64,000 bases of DNA from Capsaspora owczarzaki ATCC 30864 (lineage: Eukaryota; Opisthokonta; Filasterea): contig NW_011887296.1 in assembly GCF_000151315.2 (NCBI RefSeq), positions 1,087,095-1,151,094 of the forward strand, in the 5' to 3' direction. The translations under genes were made by a program, and so were the position numbers. Below are positions 37,548-49,047 of the stretch, one piece after another. How positions within the stretch are numbered: position 1 is the stretch's first letter; every line of letters begins with the position of its first letter. Below the pieces are notes generated by a model, which saw only the letters and a list, made by a program, of their open reading frames with translations, did no database searches and had not been told where the DNA came from.

Positions 37548-37837
37548 TCTACATGAGCATTTCCCTGCCGCTCGCGCTGACGAATCCTACTTGAGTCTGG
37601 CTGGGAGTGGCCGCAGTTTTGTTCATCCCATTCATGTTTCCTGAGTTTGTTTTTCAAGTTTGCAGTTTGGCTGGCATGTGTTTCTTGTAAAGCTGCAATA
37701 TTCATTATCTTTTCGAGTCTATACTCCTGGCTATTTCGATCTATTTCAGCACACAGTGGCTGGAAAAGCAGAAAAGCATGCGATGCCAACATTGTAGTCT
37801 TTTTTTTTTTTTTTTTTTTTTTCAAACATCTTCCAGA

Positions 37838-40800
37838 ATGCTGTTGTATCAGAATATGAATCAGAGACAGCGTCAGTTGTATGATGAAGTCAAAAACGCG
37901 AATGGAGTGCTCTTGTAAGAGAAAAGCCCGAGTTGATTGGAACACAGTGTTGACAGCGCGAGTGTGTGTGCTGACGAGAATGGAGAGGAACAGTCTGGAT
38001 GGGAAGCAGATTGACGATGAACAAACGAAGGCGATTGCTGAAGCACTCAAAGTGCACACGAAGCTGACTGACCTCTCGTAAGCCATTTCCACTTTGACTG
38101 ATGCGTGAGCGTGGGTGATTCAGAAGAGTGCTCATTGATGGAGGGGGATGTGGACAGTCTGGATGGGAATCAGATTGGCGATGCTGGAGCGCAGGCGATT
38201 GCTGAGGCACTCAAAGTGAACAAGACGCTGGCCTCGCTCTCGTAAGGCATCTCACTCTTGTTGGTGCATGTGGGTGGGTGATTCAGAAGAGTGCTCACTG
38301 ATGGAGGGGATGGTCAGTCTGGGTGTGAATCAGATTGGCGATGTTGGAGCGCAGGCCATTGCTGAGGTTCTCACAGCGAACAAGACGCTGAAGGAGCTCG
38401 GGTGAGTTAAATTGGCGCTACAGAATTGCGATCGTCCGTGTATTGGCGCTCAAACTTGAAACCCCATTTCGAAACCTCTAGCCTTGATCAGAACTTCATT
38501 TCCGAAAATGGCATCAATGTTTTGAAACAAATCGGCGACAAAACGTTCTTCCTTTCGTAATTTTGACATCGTGGCTCTGCAATCACAGTTGGATGGAGCG
38601 CTCCACTGACCTGCGTTGGACTTTAAACAGGGCGGACGATCAGAGCAAGCCATCATCTGCTCAACTGCAAGAGATGGCGTCTCGCGCCGCTCAAACCCGT
38701 CCCAGCGTGCTGCTGTATCAGATTATAAATCAGAGACAGCGCGAGTTGTATGATGAAGTCATGAATGCGAGTGGAACGCTCCAGTAAGAGAAACGCCCGA
38801 GTTGATTGGAACACAGTTGTTGACAGCGCGAGTGTGTGTGCTGACGAGAATGGAGGGAACAGTCTGTTTGAGTATGAAATTGGCGATGAAGAAGCGAAGG
38901 CCATTGCTGAAGCACTCAAAGTGAACACGAAGCTGAGTTGGCTCAAGTAAGTCATCTCACTCTTGCTGGTGCATGAAAGTGGGCGATTCAGAAGAGTGCT
39001 CACAGATGGAGGGGATAAACAGTCTGGCTGAGAATCAGATTGGCGATGTTGGAGCGCAGGCCATTGCTGAGGGTCTCACAGTGAACACAACACTGACCGA
39101 GCTCTTGTAAGGCATGCCACTCTTGTTGGTGCATGAGATTGGGCGATCCAGAAGAGCGCTTATTGATGGAGGGGATGAACAGTCTGAACCGGAATCAGAT
39201 TGGCGATGTTGGAGCGCAAGCGATTGCTGAGGCACTCAAAGTGAACACGAAGCTGACTCTGCTCAGGTAAGGCATCTCACTTTGACTGATGCATGATAGT
39301 GGGTGATTCAGAAGAGTGCTCATTGATGGAGGGGACGGACAGCCTGGACTACAACCAGATTGGCGATGCTGGTGCGCAGGCGATTGCTGAGGCACTCAAA
39401 GTGAACAAGACGCTGACCGAGTTCTAGTAAGGCATCTCACTCTTGCTGGTGTATGTGATGGGTGATTCAGAAGAGTGCTCACTGATGGAGGGGACGGACA
39501 GCCTGGACGACAACCAGATTGGCGATGCTGGTGCGCAGGCGATTGCTGAGGCACTCAAAGTGAACAAGAAGCTGACAAAGCTCGAGTAAGCTCAATTGCG
39601 CTTCAGAATTCCAATCGTGCATGTATTGGCGCTCAAACTTGAAACTACATTCCGAAACTTCTAGTCTTGATCAGAACTTCATTTCCGACAATGGCATCAA
39701 GGCTTTGAGACAAGTCGGCAACAGGACATGCCAGCTTAAGTAATTTTGACATACTGGCTCTGCAATCACAGTTGGATGGAACGCTCCACTGACCTGCGTT
39801 GGACTGTCATACAGTATTTTGAATCAAAGTACGCCTTCACCTGCTCAACTACAGGAGATGACTTCTCGCGCCGCTCAAGTCCGTCCAAGCGTTCCAACAA
39901 CTGAAGTTCCGCAAATCACCCGTTCTGCAGCCGCAGGCGTGCCACACGCTGCTCCAAGTTCCAGCCACGCTCCATCTTCTTCGACGCCTCCTGTATTTGC
40001 CTCCAAACCCCGTGGCAGCGCGAACGCGGGTCCCGCGAAACCAACTGACTCCACCGAAGAGATCCGTCAACTGCAAGCTCGCATTGCTCAGCTGGAGCTC
40101 GCTCAGCAAGCACCAACAACATCTGCCGCACCCATCCTCTCCACCATTCCGCGAGTGTCGTTGCAAGTTCTGTCGCAAGCCACAACGCAGTTTTCAGAGT
40201 CCAAGCGCATTGGTGGAGGTGGATTTGGCAGCGTCTACTCTGGTGTGTGGAGCGGTCAGCGAGTTGCGGTCAAACGCTTGGCAGCAGATTCAACTCAAGG
40301 CGTCGCTCAGTTTGAGGCCGAGCTCGAAGCCCTCTCGCGTTTCCGTCACCCGAATATCGTCACCATCATGTGCTATGCCCAGGAAGGCAACGAGCGTTGC
40401 TTGTTCTACGAGCTGATGCCAAACGGATCTGTTCGCGACCGTCTCGATCGCAAGGGTGGAGCGCTTGCACTGAGCTGGCAGCAACGCCAAAGCATTGCCA
40501 CCGGTGTTGCAAATGCTATGCACTTTGTGCAAACTGCCATTTCGCGTCAGCCGCTGTTCCACCTGGACCTCAAGACGGACAATGTGCTGCTGGACGCTCA
40601 CTTCAACGCAAAGGTCGCCGACTTTGGTCTGACGCGCTCAGCACCAGCTCAAGTGGATGCTCACAGCTCCATTCGTACGCAAACGGTTCAAGGAACACTT
40701 CAGTACATTTGCCCTCAGTATCGCGACGAAGGCAAGGTTTCCATCAAGACAGACGTGTACTCTTACGGCATGATTCTGCTTGAGCTTGTTACTGGGCAAC

Positions 40801-41228
40801 AGCCCAGCATTGACCTGCTCGCCAATGTTCGACGCGAGCTGAAAAGAAGCCGCAAAATTGATGCGGTGCTTGACAAGGCGATTGACTGGAGCCCTCAAGA
40901 CAAAGAATCGGCTCAAGCCATAGCGGAGCTTGCGGTTGATTGCCTCGAGCAAGCACGAGTTGACCGACCGTCGTTCGGCGAGATCCTGAGACGATTGTCG
41001 GGGGAAGAAGCTGAAGTCAACGAGGAAGAGGCTGTTGCAGGCAGCGAACGCGAGTGCTTGGTCTGTTGGAGCGCCCCAACGAATGCCAAATTGATGCCAT
41101 GCTGTCACGCATGTGTCTGCGTGGGGTGTGCCCAAGAAATGATACAGCGTCAAGACAAGTGCATGATTTGCCGAGTCCTTCCGACCACCTTTGAAACTGG
41201 CAAATACAACCAGACTTTTGTTCCGTGA
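37838..41228 (+). CDS. LRR - TKL-type protein kinase - RING protein
   Basis: Twelve exons in this model: 37838-37914, 37994-38077, 38158-38241, 38318-38401, 38482-38556, 38631-38783, 38863-38946, 39023-39106, 39183-39266, 39343-39426, 39502-39585, 39665-39739, plus 39815-41228 as the last (thirteenth) one; all junctions are phase 2; 821 aa. Eight RNI/NLR-type LRRs of 28 residues (NQIGDAGAQAIAEALKVN), each set closed by a cap exon (LDQNFISENGI). A Ser/Pro linker and short coiled coil lead to a TKL/IRAK-like kinase: GGGGFGSVYSG, VAVKRL, FHLDLKTDNVLL (HLD for HRD, Asp kept), ADFGL, DVYSYGMILLELVTG. The C-terminal RING is CLVCWSAPTNAKLMPCCHAC then CVGCAQEM and CMIC. No signal peptide or membrane span, so probably a cytosolic sensor or scaffold joining kinase and ubiquitin ligase. 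The 5' start may be incomplete. Confidence 0.8.
37994..39585 (+). repeat. Tandem exon-intron array, 160-bp unit, one LRR per unit
   Basis: Exon starts at 37994, 38158, 38318, then 38863, 39023, 39183, 39343 and 39502, a spacing of 159-164 bp inside each block. Every exon is 84 nt, phase 2 at both ends. The introns are also alike (GTAAGGCATCTCACTCTTG, then GATTCAGAAGAGTGCTCA). The two blocks are separated by a cap exon and a linker exon. Confidence 0.93.
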
Positions 41229-41939
41229 GCGTTTCTGTTGTTTGTTTGATTCTTGGATGATGTTGCTGTTGCTGTTACTGTTACTGTTGCTGTTGCTGTT
41301 GATCTTGCTGTTGCTGTTTGCTGTTGCTGTTTGCTGCTGCTGTTTGTTGTTGCTGCTGTTCAAGTCACGCATCCATAAAAGCTGTCGAAAACCACACCAT
41401 GCGGGACACCTGTTATTGGTTTGTTGCGTTGTTTTGTCGTTGTCCTTTTTGTTTTTGCTTTTCGATACAGTAGCTCAACGGGCGACAGCATTGTCGGATA
41501 TTGTTGCTCAGATGAGATTTGTTGCTTGAAGTTGAAATGGAAGCTGTTCTCGATTGTAGATCTGTGTTGGGCGAGCCAGCGTGATTTCAGGTGAATTGCA
41601 ACATCGAACTCAAGTCACAATAACGTGCGAATCATGACGGAGGAGAATCGGAAGCTACCAACTCGCATTACCTTTCAACACATTGATCAATCTGATATAA
41701 GAGTGATGAAATCACGTCTGTCTGCACTGGAGTCGCATCGAAGGGGACAAGGGGGGCAAGCCCGCAAACGGAGAAGCCGCAATGGGATTTCGCTGTGAAG
41801 GCTCAATCCATTTCGTTTCTTTTGTTTCTCACGTATGCCACCTTGCTCCAACCCTGATCAAGTTCACCGTTGAACTCATCTCGACATTTGACAATGCTAT
41901 CGAGACCTCAAGCAGTCCCGACTCGGACTTGCTTCACTC

Positions 41940-41979
<40 letters not shown>

Positions 41980-41989
41980 CATTGAAGCC
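41229..41989. other. Intergenic with a CTG/TGT microsatellite and a 34-T run
   Basis: Contains an imperfect TGCTGT repeat at about 41262-41366 right after the kinase gene and a T34 tract at 41944-41977, 12 bases before the eIF3h start codon. No gene seen. Confidence 0.65.
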
Positions 41990-43851
41990 ATGAGCCGCAG
42001 GGCCAACAAGAAGGAAGAGCAGTACCAGCAACAGCTCGCTGCCGCTGCTGCCGCTGCTGCCGCCGCCGCTGCCACCCCGAACAAAATCACCCACGTTCAG
42101 CTCGACGGCCTCGTGAGTAGGCGATGCCGAGCTCGCGTTCGATTGAGAATGAGCGGGCGTCCTTTCTGGCTTTGCCGTTCTTGTTTCTCACTGATTGGAT
42201 CCTTTCCCCCCCCCCCCCATACACACACAGGTCGTGCTCAAGATCATCAAGCACTGCCGCGAGTCGCTCCCCGATCTCGTCAACGGCCAGCTGCTCGGCC
42301 TCGTCCAGGACTCTCGCCTTGAAGTCACCAACTCGTTCGCAACCCCCGCCTCGCGCTCCAACGACGGCGAGGCCGATCAAGAAGGTGCGGAAATTGCCAG
42401 ACCCTGTTCTGTGCTGCTGTTGTTGGCCATGTTCCTCGTGTTTTCGGCAGCAGACGAGGAGCAAGGGGAAGGGACTGAGGAGCAAGCCGAGCTTGTCCAA
42501 TGCAACACCACTCGACCAAAAAAAAAAAAAAAAAAAAAAAAAATCGACCGCTGCGATCTCAGCTTTTTCCCCCCTCCATTGCAGCTTGCTGTGAGCGGTT
42601 GTCCATGCAAACCCCGCCCCCAAACCACAAACCAAGTCCTACAAATGCCCAATTCACACACTGCTTGCCGCGGCTGAAGGATGGCGAAAAACAGCGTGCG
42701 TGCACTCACTTTCTGCTGACTTTTTGCATTGGGCTTTTCGTGTTTCCCTTTCGTTGCTCCTGCCCGCAGCCGATCAATACCAAACAGACATGCTGCGCTT
42801 GCTGCGAGCAATCAACGTCGATTACTTGTTGGTCGGCTTCTACCAGTCCACCTACCTCGGATCCTTCCTCAACACAACCCTGATCGAGACCATGTTTGAC
42901 TACCAGCGCGAGATTGAGGAGGCTGTTGTGCTCATTTACGGTGAGACAGACGAGAGTCCCCCCCCCCTCTTTGCACGTATCGATGATGCGTACCGGAGCC
43001 TTGTACTCATTGCCGAGCTCGCTTTTTGGCGGGTAATGTGCAGATCCTCTGCGCACCACGCAGGGCTCCATCTCCCTCAAGGCATACCGTCTCACTCAAG
43101 CCTTCATGGACTTGTTTAAGGACCAAGGTTTCTCGGCAGACAGGTACCGTTCCGGCTTTTGCCAATTTGGCATCGAGAGGCCCAGCGTTGTTTGCTCATC
43201 TCTGATTGGCTTTGCTTTAACCCTTTTGACTCTGACAGCCCCAAGCTGAACGGCCTTACGCACGAGACCATTCTCGAAGAGGTCCCAATCCAGATCTACA
43301 ACACCCACCTTGCTAACGCCCTGCTTCTCGAGTGGGAGAGCACCCACGCCGACGACATGTTTGAGCGTGCCGACATGCCCACCACCACCCTTCTCGAGAA
43401 GAACCTCGATCTCCTGATTGACGCCATTGACGATCTTAACGCCGAACAGAACAAGTTCTCTGCCTACCAACGCACTCTTTCCCGCTATCAACAGTCGCTC
43501 AGCATGCAGCTACAGAAGCGAGTACGTGTTTTTTTGCGACGCATTTGTAGTGGAGCATTTGCGCTGCATCGCTCACCTCATTTTTCAATTTGTTTTGCTT
43601 CCTCTTCTCTTCATCCTCCTCCTCCTTCTCTCACCTGTCTACAGCGACAAGAGAACGAAGCACGCATTGCCGCCGGCGAGCAGCCCGTTTCCGAAGCCGA
43701 CATATTATCCGCAAATCGCGCGCCCGTGCCGCCATCGCACCTCGACACTCTTCTTTACACCAACCAAATCGGCCAGTACTGCAAGCAAGTCAACCAGTTT
43801 GCAAGCGCGGCATTCTCCAAGCTTTACGTTGCCGAGCGGCTGCAAAAGTGA
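41990..43851 (+). CDS. EIF3H: Translation initiation factor eIF3 subunit h
   Basis: MPN-domain subunit of eIF3, which joins the 40S ribosome during initiation in the cytosol. Exons 41990-42112, 42231-42384, 42770-42940, 43044-43143, 43239-43521, 43645-43851; 345 aa against 352 in human. Landmarks: VVLKIIKHCRESLPDLVNGQ with LLGLV, INVDYLLVGFYQSTYLGSFL, VVLIYDPLRTTQGSISLKAY (across a junction), THETILEEVPIQIYNTHLAN, and SHLDTLLYTNQIGQYCKQVN near the end. The domain lacks the metal-binding JAMM residues, as usual for eIF3h. The first 30 residues carry a 12-Ala run absent from human. Intron 2 contains an A26 run. All phases close. Confidence 0.94.
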
Positions 43852-44033
43852 GCGACCCATCCGGTCTGCCCTTTTTTTTTTTGTTTGAGATGTTGTGCTT
43901 GTTGAAGAAATTGTTGTTGCCCCTCCTCCTCCCATTAAAACAAAATCACCAAAATGGAACTAGTTTCGCGATTGTTGTTTATTTATTTTCTGTTTCGCAT
44001 TCTACTCCATTCCTCTATTCTAGTTGTTTGAAA

Positions 44034-44504
44034 ATGGCAGACGCTGCCATGTCTCAGAGCCGCAAGCCAGGAGGTTCGCTTTTTTTTTTTTTTTTTGCTT
44101 TTTTTTTTTTTGAATGACCCCCTTTTTTTTTTTTTGCATCCCTGTCTTTGACTCCCCGCTGGTCGCCCCACGGCGGCTGCTTCCACTTCATCCACACTGC
44201 ATTTCTCCACCGTCGATAGTCGCTGTTGAGATGCACACCCCAAACGAACGAACGAACGAAACAACAGCCGAGAAAAAAAAACCGCAATGCAAGGGCGACG
44301 TGAAAAGCCCTGTTTGATTTTATAATAACTCGAGCTGTGATGACTGCTCGCTTGGGACGAGACTCGAGAGCGCGGAATGCCCTCTGTTCACAATGCACAA
44401 CTGCCTCAAGTGAAAGCGCAATGGTCTGCCACAGCAGCAGCAGCATCAGCAGAAGCAGCACTCCCATCGCTCGACATTCAACAACAAAGATTTGTGATGG
44501 TTCG

Positions 44505-44551
<47 letters not shown>

Positions 44552-45803
44552 ATAAATGTGACGACACACACACTGTGTATCCGAGAGAAGGACACCCCCC
44601 TTGACGAAGGAGATGGCAGAGAAGTGATGGTAATCGTCATGGTCGTAGTAGTCGTCCTCGTACTAGTCGTCGGATGGTGATGATGCTTCGGTCGCTACTG
44701 CTGCTGTTCGTTCACCGTCCTCTCCTTCGCACCCTGTTGATGCAACCCCCACTCTGTACTCATTACACTCCCCCCCCTTTTGGCTCACAGGCTCGGCATT
44801 CAAGCAGCAGCGCTTGCCGGCATGGCAGCCAGTGCTGACGCCCAAATCCGTCATTCCCGTTTTCCTCATCATTGGCATTGTCTTCATCCCGCTCGGCATC
44901 GGGTTTTTGGTCTCGTCGAATGGAGTCAAGGAGGTCGAGGTGGACTACACGGACTGCCAGGGCATCGGCCCGTGGGCGGGACAGACTTGCGCAGAAGTTG
45001 CTGCCGATTGGCACAACTCTGGCTGCCAGTGCCAAATCCAAGTGACCATCGACGAGGACTTTGACAGCACGACCTACATGTACTATGGCCTGACCAACTA
45101 CTACCAAAATCACCGTCGCTACGTCAAGTCGCGCGACGACGCCCAGCTACACGGCCTCAGCCCGCTGCTCACCGACTGCGACCCGCTTGACACTGGCTTG
45201 AACGCCAACAACCAGTCGACCACGATGGCGCCGTGCGGTCTGATTGCCAACTCGCTGTTCAACGACACCATCACCCTGTTTGAGCTTGGAAGCACCACCG
45301 TCCCCTATGCAGTCACCGCCACCGGCATTGCATGGAGCTCGGACGTTGACACAAAGTTCTCCAACCCTTCGTCGTTCGCCAACACGGTCAAGCCCCCGAA
45401 CTGGCCCGCGAACGTGACCACCTACCTCTCTTCGAGCAACCCCGTACACCCCAATGGCGAGGCGTACGAGAACGAGGACTTTATCGTTTGGATGCGCACG
45501 GCCGCGCTGCCCAACTTCCGCAAGCTCTACCGCATCCTCGACGCGCCCCTCGCGGCAGGCACGTACGACATTACCATCGACTACCGGTACCCCGTCGCCG
45601 TCTTCTCGGGCAACAAGAAGATTATCTTTTCGACCACCTCTTGGCTCGGTGGCAAAAACCCCTTCCTGGGCATTGCCTACATTGTTATTGGCAGCCTCAA
45701 TCTGATCTTTGGCCTCGCCTTCCTCGCTCGCCACTGCATTGCCCCACGAGCACTCGGCGACTCTGCCTACCTCAAGTGGGCTGCCCCTACTGCGAACAAC
45801 TAG
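44034..45803 (+). CDS. TMEM30A: CDC50/LEM3-family P4-ATPase subunit
   Basis: Beta subunit of P4-ATPase lipid flippases, needed for their exit from the ER and activity in Golgi, endosomes and plasma membrane. Exons 44034-44073 and 44791-45803; 350 aa. The sequence is very close to TMEM30A: FKQQRLPAWQPVLTPKSVIP, first membrane span (VFLIIGIVFIPLGIGFLV), MYYGLTNYYQNHRRYVKSRD, APCGLIANSLFNDT, NEDFIVWMRTAALPNFRKLY, and second span starting GGKNPFLGIAYIVIGSLNL. Ectodomain cysteines (DYTDCQ, TCAEV, SGCQCQI) are present. The 717-nt intron is the longest in this window, uses the weak-looking donor GTTCGC and carries a T43 run. The human-style symbol marks orthology to the TMEM30 family, not to one paralogue. 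Confidence 0.94.
44508..44550. repeat. Poly(T) tract, 43 nt, inside the CDC50 intron
   Basis: Longest homopolymer in the window. Its exact length in the assembly is likely unreliable. Confidence 0.9.
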
Positions 45804-46140
45804 TTGCGCAAGCATTTGGCGTTGAGCAGAACAACAAAGCAATTCAAAAATACCATGGTCTGTTTGTGTATTTTTTGAGTCTGTTGCTGTGTTGGCGTGA
45901 GTATGTGTGTGTGTCTGTGTGTCTGTGTGTCTATGTGTCTGTGTGTCTATGTGTCTGTTGTTGTTATTTCGATAAACCGTTTGCAAAACAATTTCAAGTT
46001 CTTTGCGTGTTGTTTTTTGGTGCTTGGGGGAAAAAAACCATTCAACATGCCTTCTGCTTTCATCGAGCAATACAACTTTTTTTAATCTACAAGCAAGCTA
46101 CTGTAGAAAAACCCAAACAAATCAAAATCAAAGTACATCT
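45804..46140. other. Convergent 3' intergenic stretch
   Basis: 337 bases between the CDC50 stop (+) and the AFG3-like stop (-), with a TGTGTC repeat near 45905-45955. No gene. Confidence 0.6.
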
Positions 46141-49047
46141 TTACTTGGAATTCTTCTTCGACTTGGGAGGCCATTGCCACGAGACCTGCCACACTTGGAC
46201 CTTGGGCTTGTTTGCCTTCCTGGCATTGCGCGACTTGCGATCGTTATCGTCAAATTGGTCGTCATCGTCCTCGTCGTCCTCGTCTTCGTCCTCGTTGTTG
46301 TCAGAGGCCTTTTGCTTCTTGTCCGCCTCTTTGGCAGCCTTGGCGGCCTCCGCCGCTTCATCAGCAGCACGCTGGGCAGCTAGACCAGGGGGCAATTTCA
46401 AATCCTCCTCTTCGGCACCAGTGCCCGCAACAAAGTCCTCGTACGCGTGCTTTTCCACGAAGGGTCGCTTGCCAAGCAGCTCGGTCATGTCGTGGCGCGA
46501 AATCACCTCGCGCTCGAGCAACAATTGAGCCACCTTTTCCGCCTCAGCACGCCGCTCGGTCAGCAGCGCGCGAGTCCGCTCAAGAGCGTCCTGGACGAGC
46601 TTGCGCACCTGTTCGTCAATCAGCTGGGCTGTTGCCTCGCTGTACGGCTTCTCGAGCATTGGATCGTCCTCTCCGGGCAAGTCGTATGACAAGGGGCCAA
46701 CCAGCGGGTTCATACCAAACTTGGCGACTTGACCATAGGCCAGCTTGGTCACCTTGCTCAGATCGTCTTGGGCGCCGGTAGTAATGCGGCCAAAAAACAC
46801 TTCTTCCGCCACACGGCCACCAAGGGTCATGCACATACGATCACGCAACTATCATAGTTTGGAGAAGGGGGGGGGGAAAAAGATCCAACGGTTGGCAACA
46901 TGTTGATAAGGCAGATCATGACAAACAACAGTTTTGCTATTTATGAATGTTTTACCTGTTCCATCGAGTACAAGTAGTTTTCTTGAGGGAGGTACTGAGC
47001 ATAGCCAAGCGCAGCAGAGCCTCGAGGAATGATTGAAACCTGAGATCAAACAAGGGCGCAAGTGAGTGCATCGATGACAAAGAAAACCAAAAAAGAAAAC
47101 AAGGAAACAAAAAAAAAAAATAAAAATAAAAACCTCTCTCCCCCCCCCTCCTCCAACAACAACACCACCCTCACATCTCACCTTCAATAGAGGATCGGCA
47201 TGCTCCAAATACCAGCCGACGGTGGCGTGGCCGGCTTCGTGATAGGCAACAACCTTCTTCTCCTCTGGCGAAAGCACCTTGTTCTTCTTTTCGAGACCTG
47301 CAATGACACGCTCAATCGCCTGGTCAAAGTGCTTTTCCTCGACAAACTCGGCGGCATAGCGGGCAGCAATGAGGGCGGCTTCATTGCAAACGTTCGCGAT
47401 ATCGGCACCAGTGAAGCCAGGCGTCAACGCGGACAGCTTGCGAGAGAGCTCTTGCAGGACAATCGACGGGTGCAGCTTGATGGGCTTGAGGTGGACTCGG
47501 AAGATGGAGTTGCGACCCTTAATGTCGGGTCGGTCAATGACAATGTTGCGGTCAAAGCGGCCAGGGCGGAGAAGAGCAGGGTCCAGGACGTCCACGCGGT
47601 TGGTGCCCGCGAGCACGATCACGTTTGTGGTCGAGTCAAAGCCATCCATTTCAACGAGCAGTTGGTTGAGCGTGTTTTCGCGCTCGTCGTGCGAGCCAGA
47701 CATGTTACCACGACCACGAGCGCGACCGATGGCGTCGATTTCGTCAATGAAAATGATGCAAGGGGCATTCTCGCGAGCCTGCTCAAAGAGATCGCGAACG
47801 CGCGACGAGCCCACACCGACAAACATTTCCAGAAACTCAGAGCCCGAAATGCTCAGGAACGGAACGCCTGCCTCACCGGCAGTCGCCTTGGCCAGCAGGG
47901 TTTTGCCCGTGCCAGGTGGTCCGGACAGGACGGCGCCCTTGGGGATTTTGGCGCCCAGCTCGCGGTAGACGCTCGGATGCTTCAAAAAGTTGACAAATTC
48001 CATGATTTCGACCTTGGCTTCCTCGCAGCCAGCCACATCCTTGAACTTGATGCCAATGTTGGTTTCCTTATTGTAAAAGCGATGCTTGGCCTTGCCAAAG
48101 TTGAACATTCCTCCGGGACCTCCACGCAGGGAGGGGCCAGCAGAAGACAGGTTTTTCCGGATGAGCCAGATCATGACGCCAAAGAAAATGAGGGGCGAAG
48201 CGAGGCTGAGCAGTGCAGACGAGTAGTCGGCCTCGGTGAGATACGAGATGGGCACAAACTCGCGGGGTTCAATGTTCAGCTCCTTCTGGGCCTGCTCCAT
48301 TTGGCGCTCAAAGGTGTCAACACTTCCGATGGCAAACCAGTAGTGGGGTGCATGCGGGTCGCGCAGCTTGACGCGAACGTAGGATCGGTTGACGACAGTG
48401 AGGCGCTCCACCTGACCCTTGTCGAGCATGGTTGAGCGGAACTCGTGCCAGGTGGTTTCGCGCGATCGCTGTGAGGTGGTGCCCAAGAAGACGAGGCCCA
48501 TGGTGCCGAGCACGAAGGCGGGCAGCGCAAACTTGCTTGGCTGGAACTCAAACTCAAAGTTGCTGTTGTCCTTGCCCTTCTTGTTGCCTTGCTCGCCCTT
48601 GTTCTCTGCATCGTTGGAGGAGGACTGCTTGTTGCGCTTGCTCTTGTCATCCGTCTCTTCCGCTCGGTCCTGTCCGCGCGGTGGTCGGTTGTTGCGAGGA
48701 GCGGCAGACGCAAACTGCTGCACCCGCGAGCTGAGCACGGCGCCGAGCGTGTACTGCGGCAAGCGTGCGGTCCGCATCAGCGCGATGGTTGTGTGCAATC
48801 GCGATGCCAGCGACAGTCCTCCCAGCGCAGCTGCTTGAACAGGAGTGGGATGGCCGGTGGCGGCTCCAGCAGAGAGCACAGAGGAGTTGGCTGCGAGTGG
48901 GCTGGTGCTCAGTGCCCTGCGGCCCGCGAGCTGCCTCCACCCTGCCAGTTCCTGCCGTGCCTGCGCCCGCGCCTGCTGCCTGCTGATCTCGAGCAACGCG
49001 TGCGAGCGTCGTTGGAGCATCGCCGTCAAGCCAAGCGAGATGGTCAT
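46141..49047 (-). CDS. AFG3L2: Mitochondrial m-AAA protease, AFG3-like
   Basis: FtsH-family ATP-dependent zinc protease of the mitochondrial inner membrane that degrades membrane proteins and processes subunits. Exons in gene order: 49047-47182, 47039-46956, 46848-46141; 885 aa. An Arg/Ala/Ser-rich N terminus fits a matrix-targeting peptide. Then come a first membrane span ([17 protein letters not shown]), the intermembrane domain, a second span ([18 protein letters not shown]), Walker [14 protein letters not shown], Walker [12 protein letters not shown], second-region-of-homology RPGRFDRNI, zinc site HEAGH and the C-terminal helical domain [20 protein letters not shown]. The tail is longer and strongly acidic ([12 protein letters not shown]), then basic. 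The symbol marks the AFG3-type branch; a choice between AFG3L1 and AFG3L2 cannot be made here. Confidence 0.93.

Noticed and set aside
37994-39585. Regular 160-bp spacing resembling a CRISPR-like or satellite array
   Set aside because: The repeated part codes LRRs with splice sites on both sides; it is a protein-coding exon array in a eukaryote.
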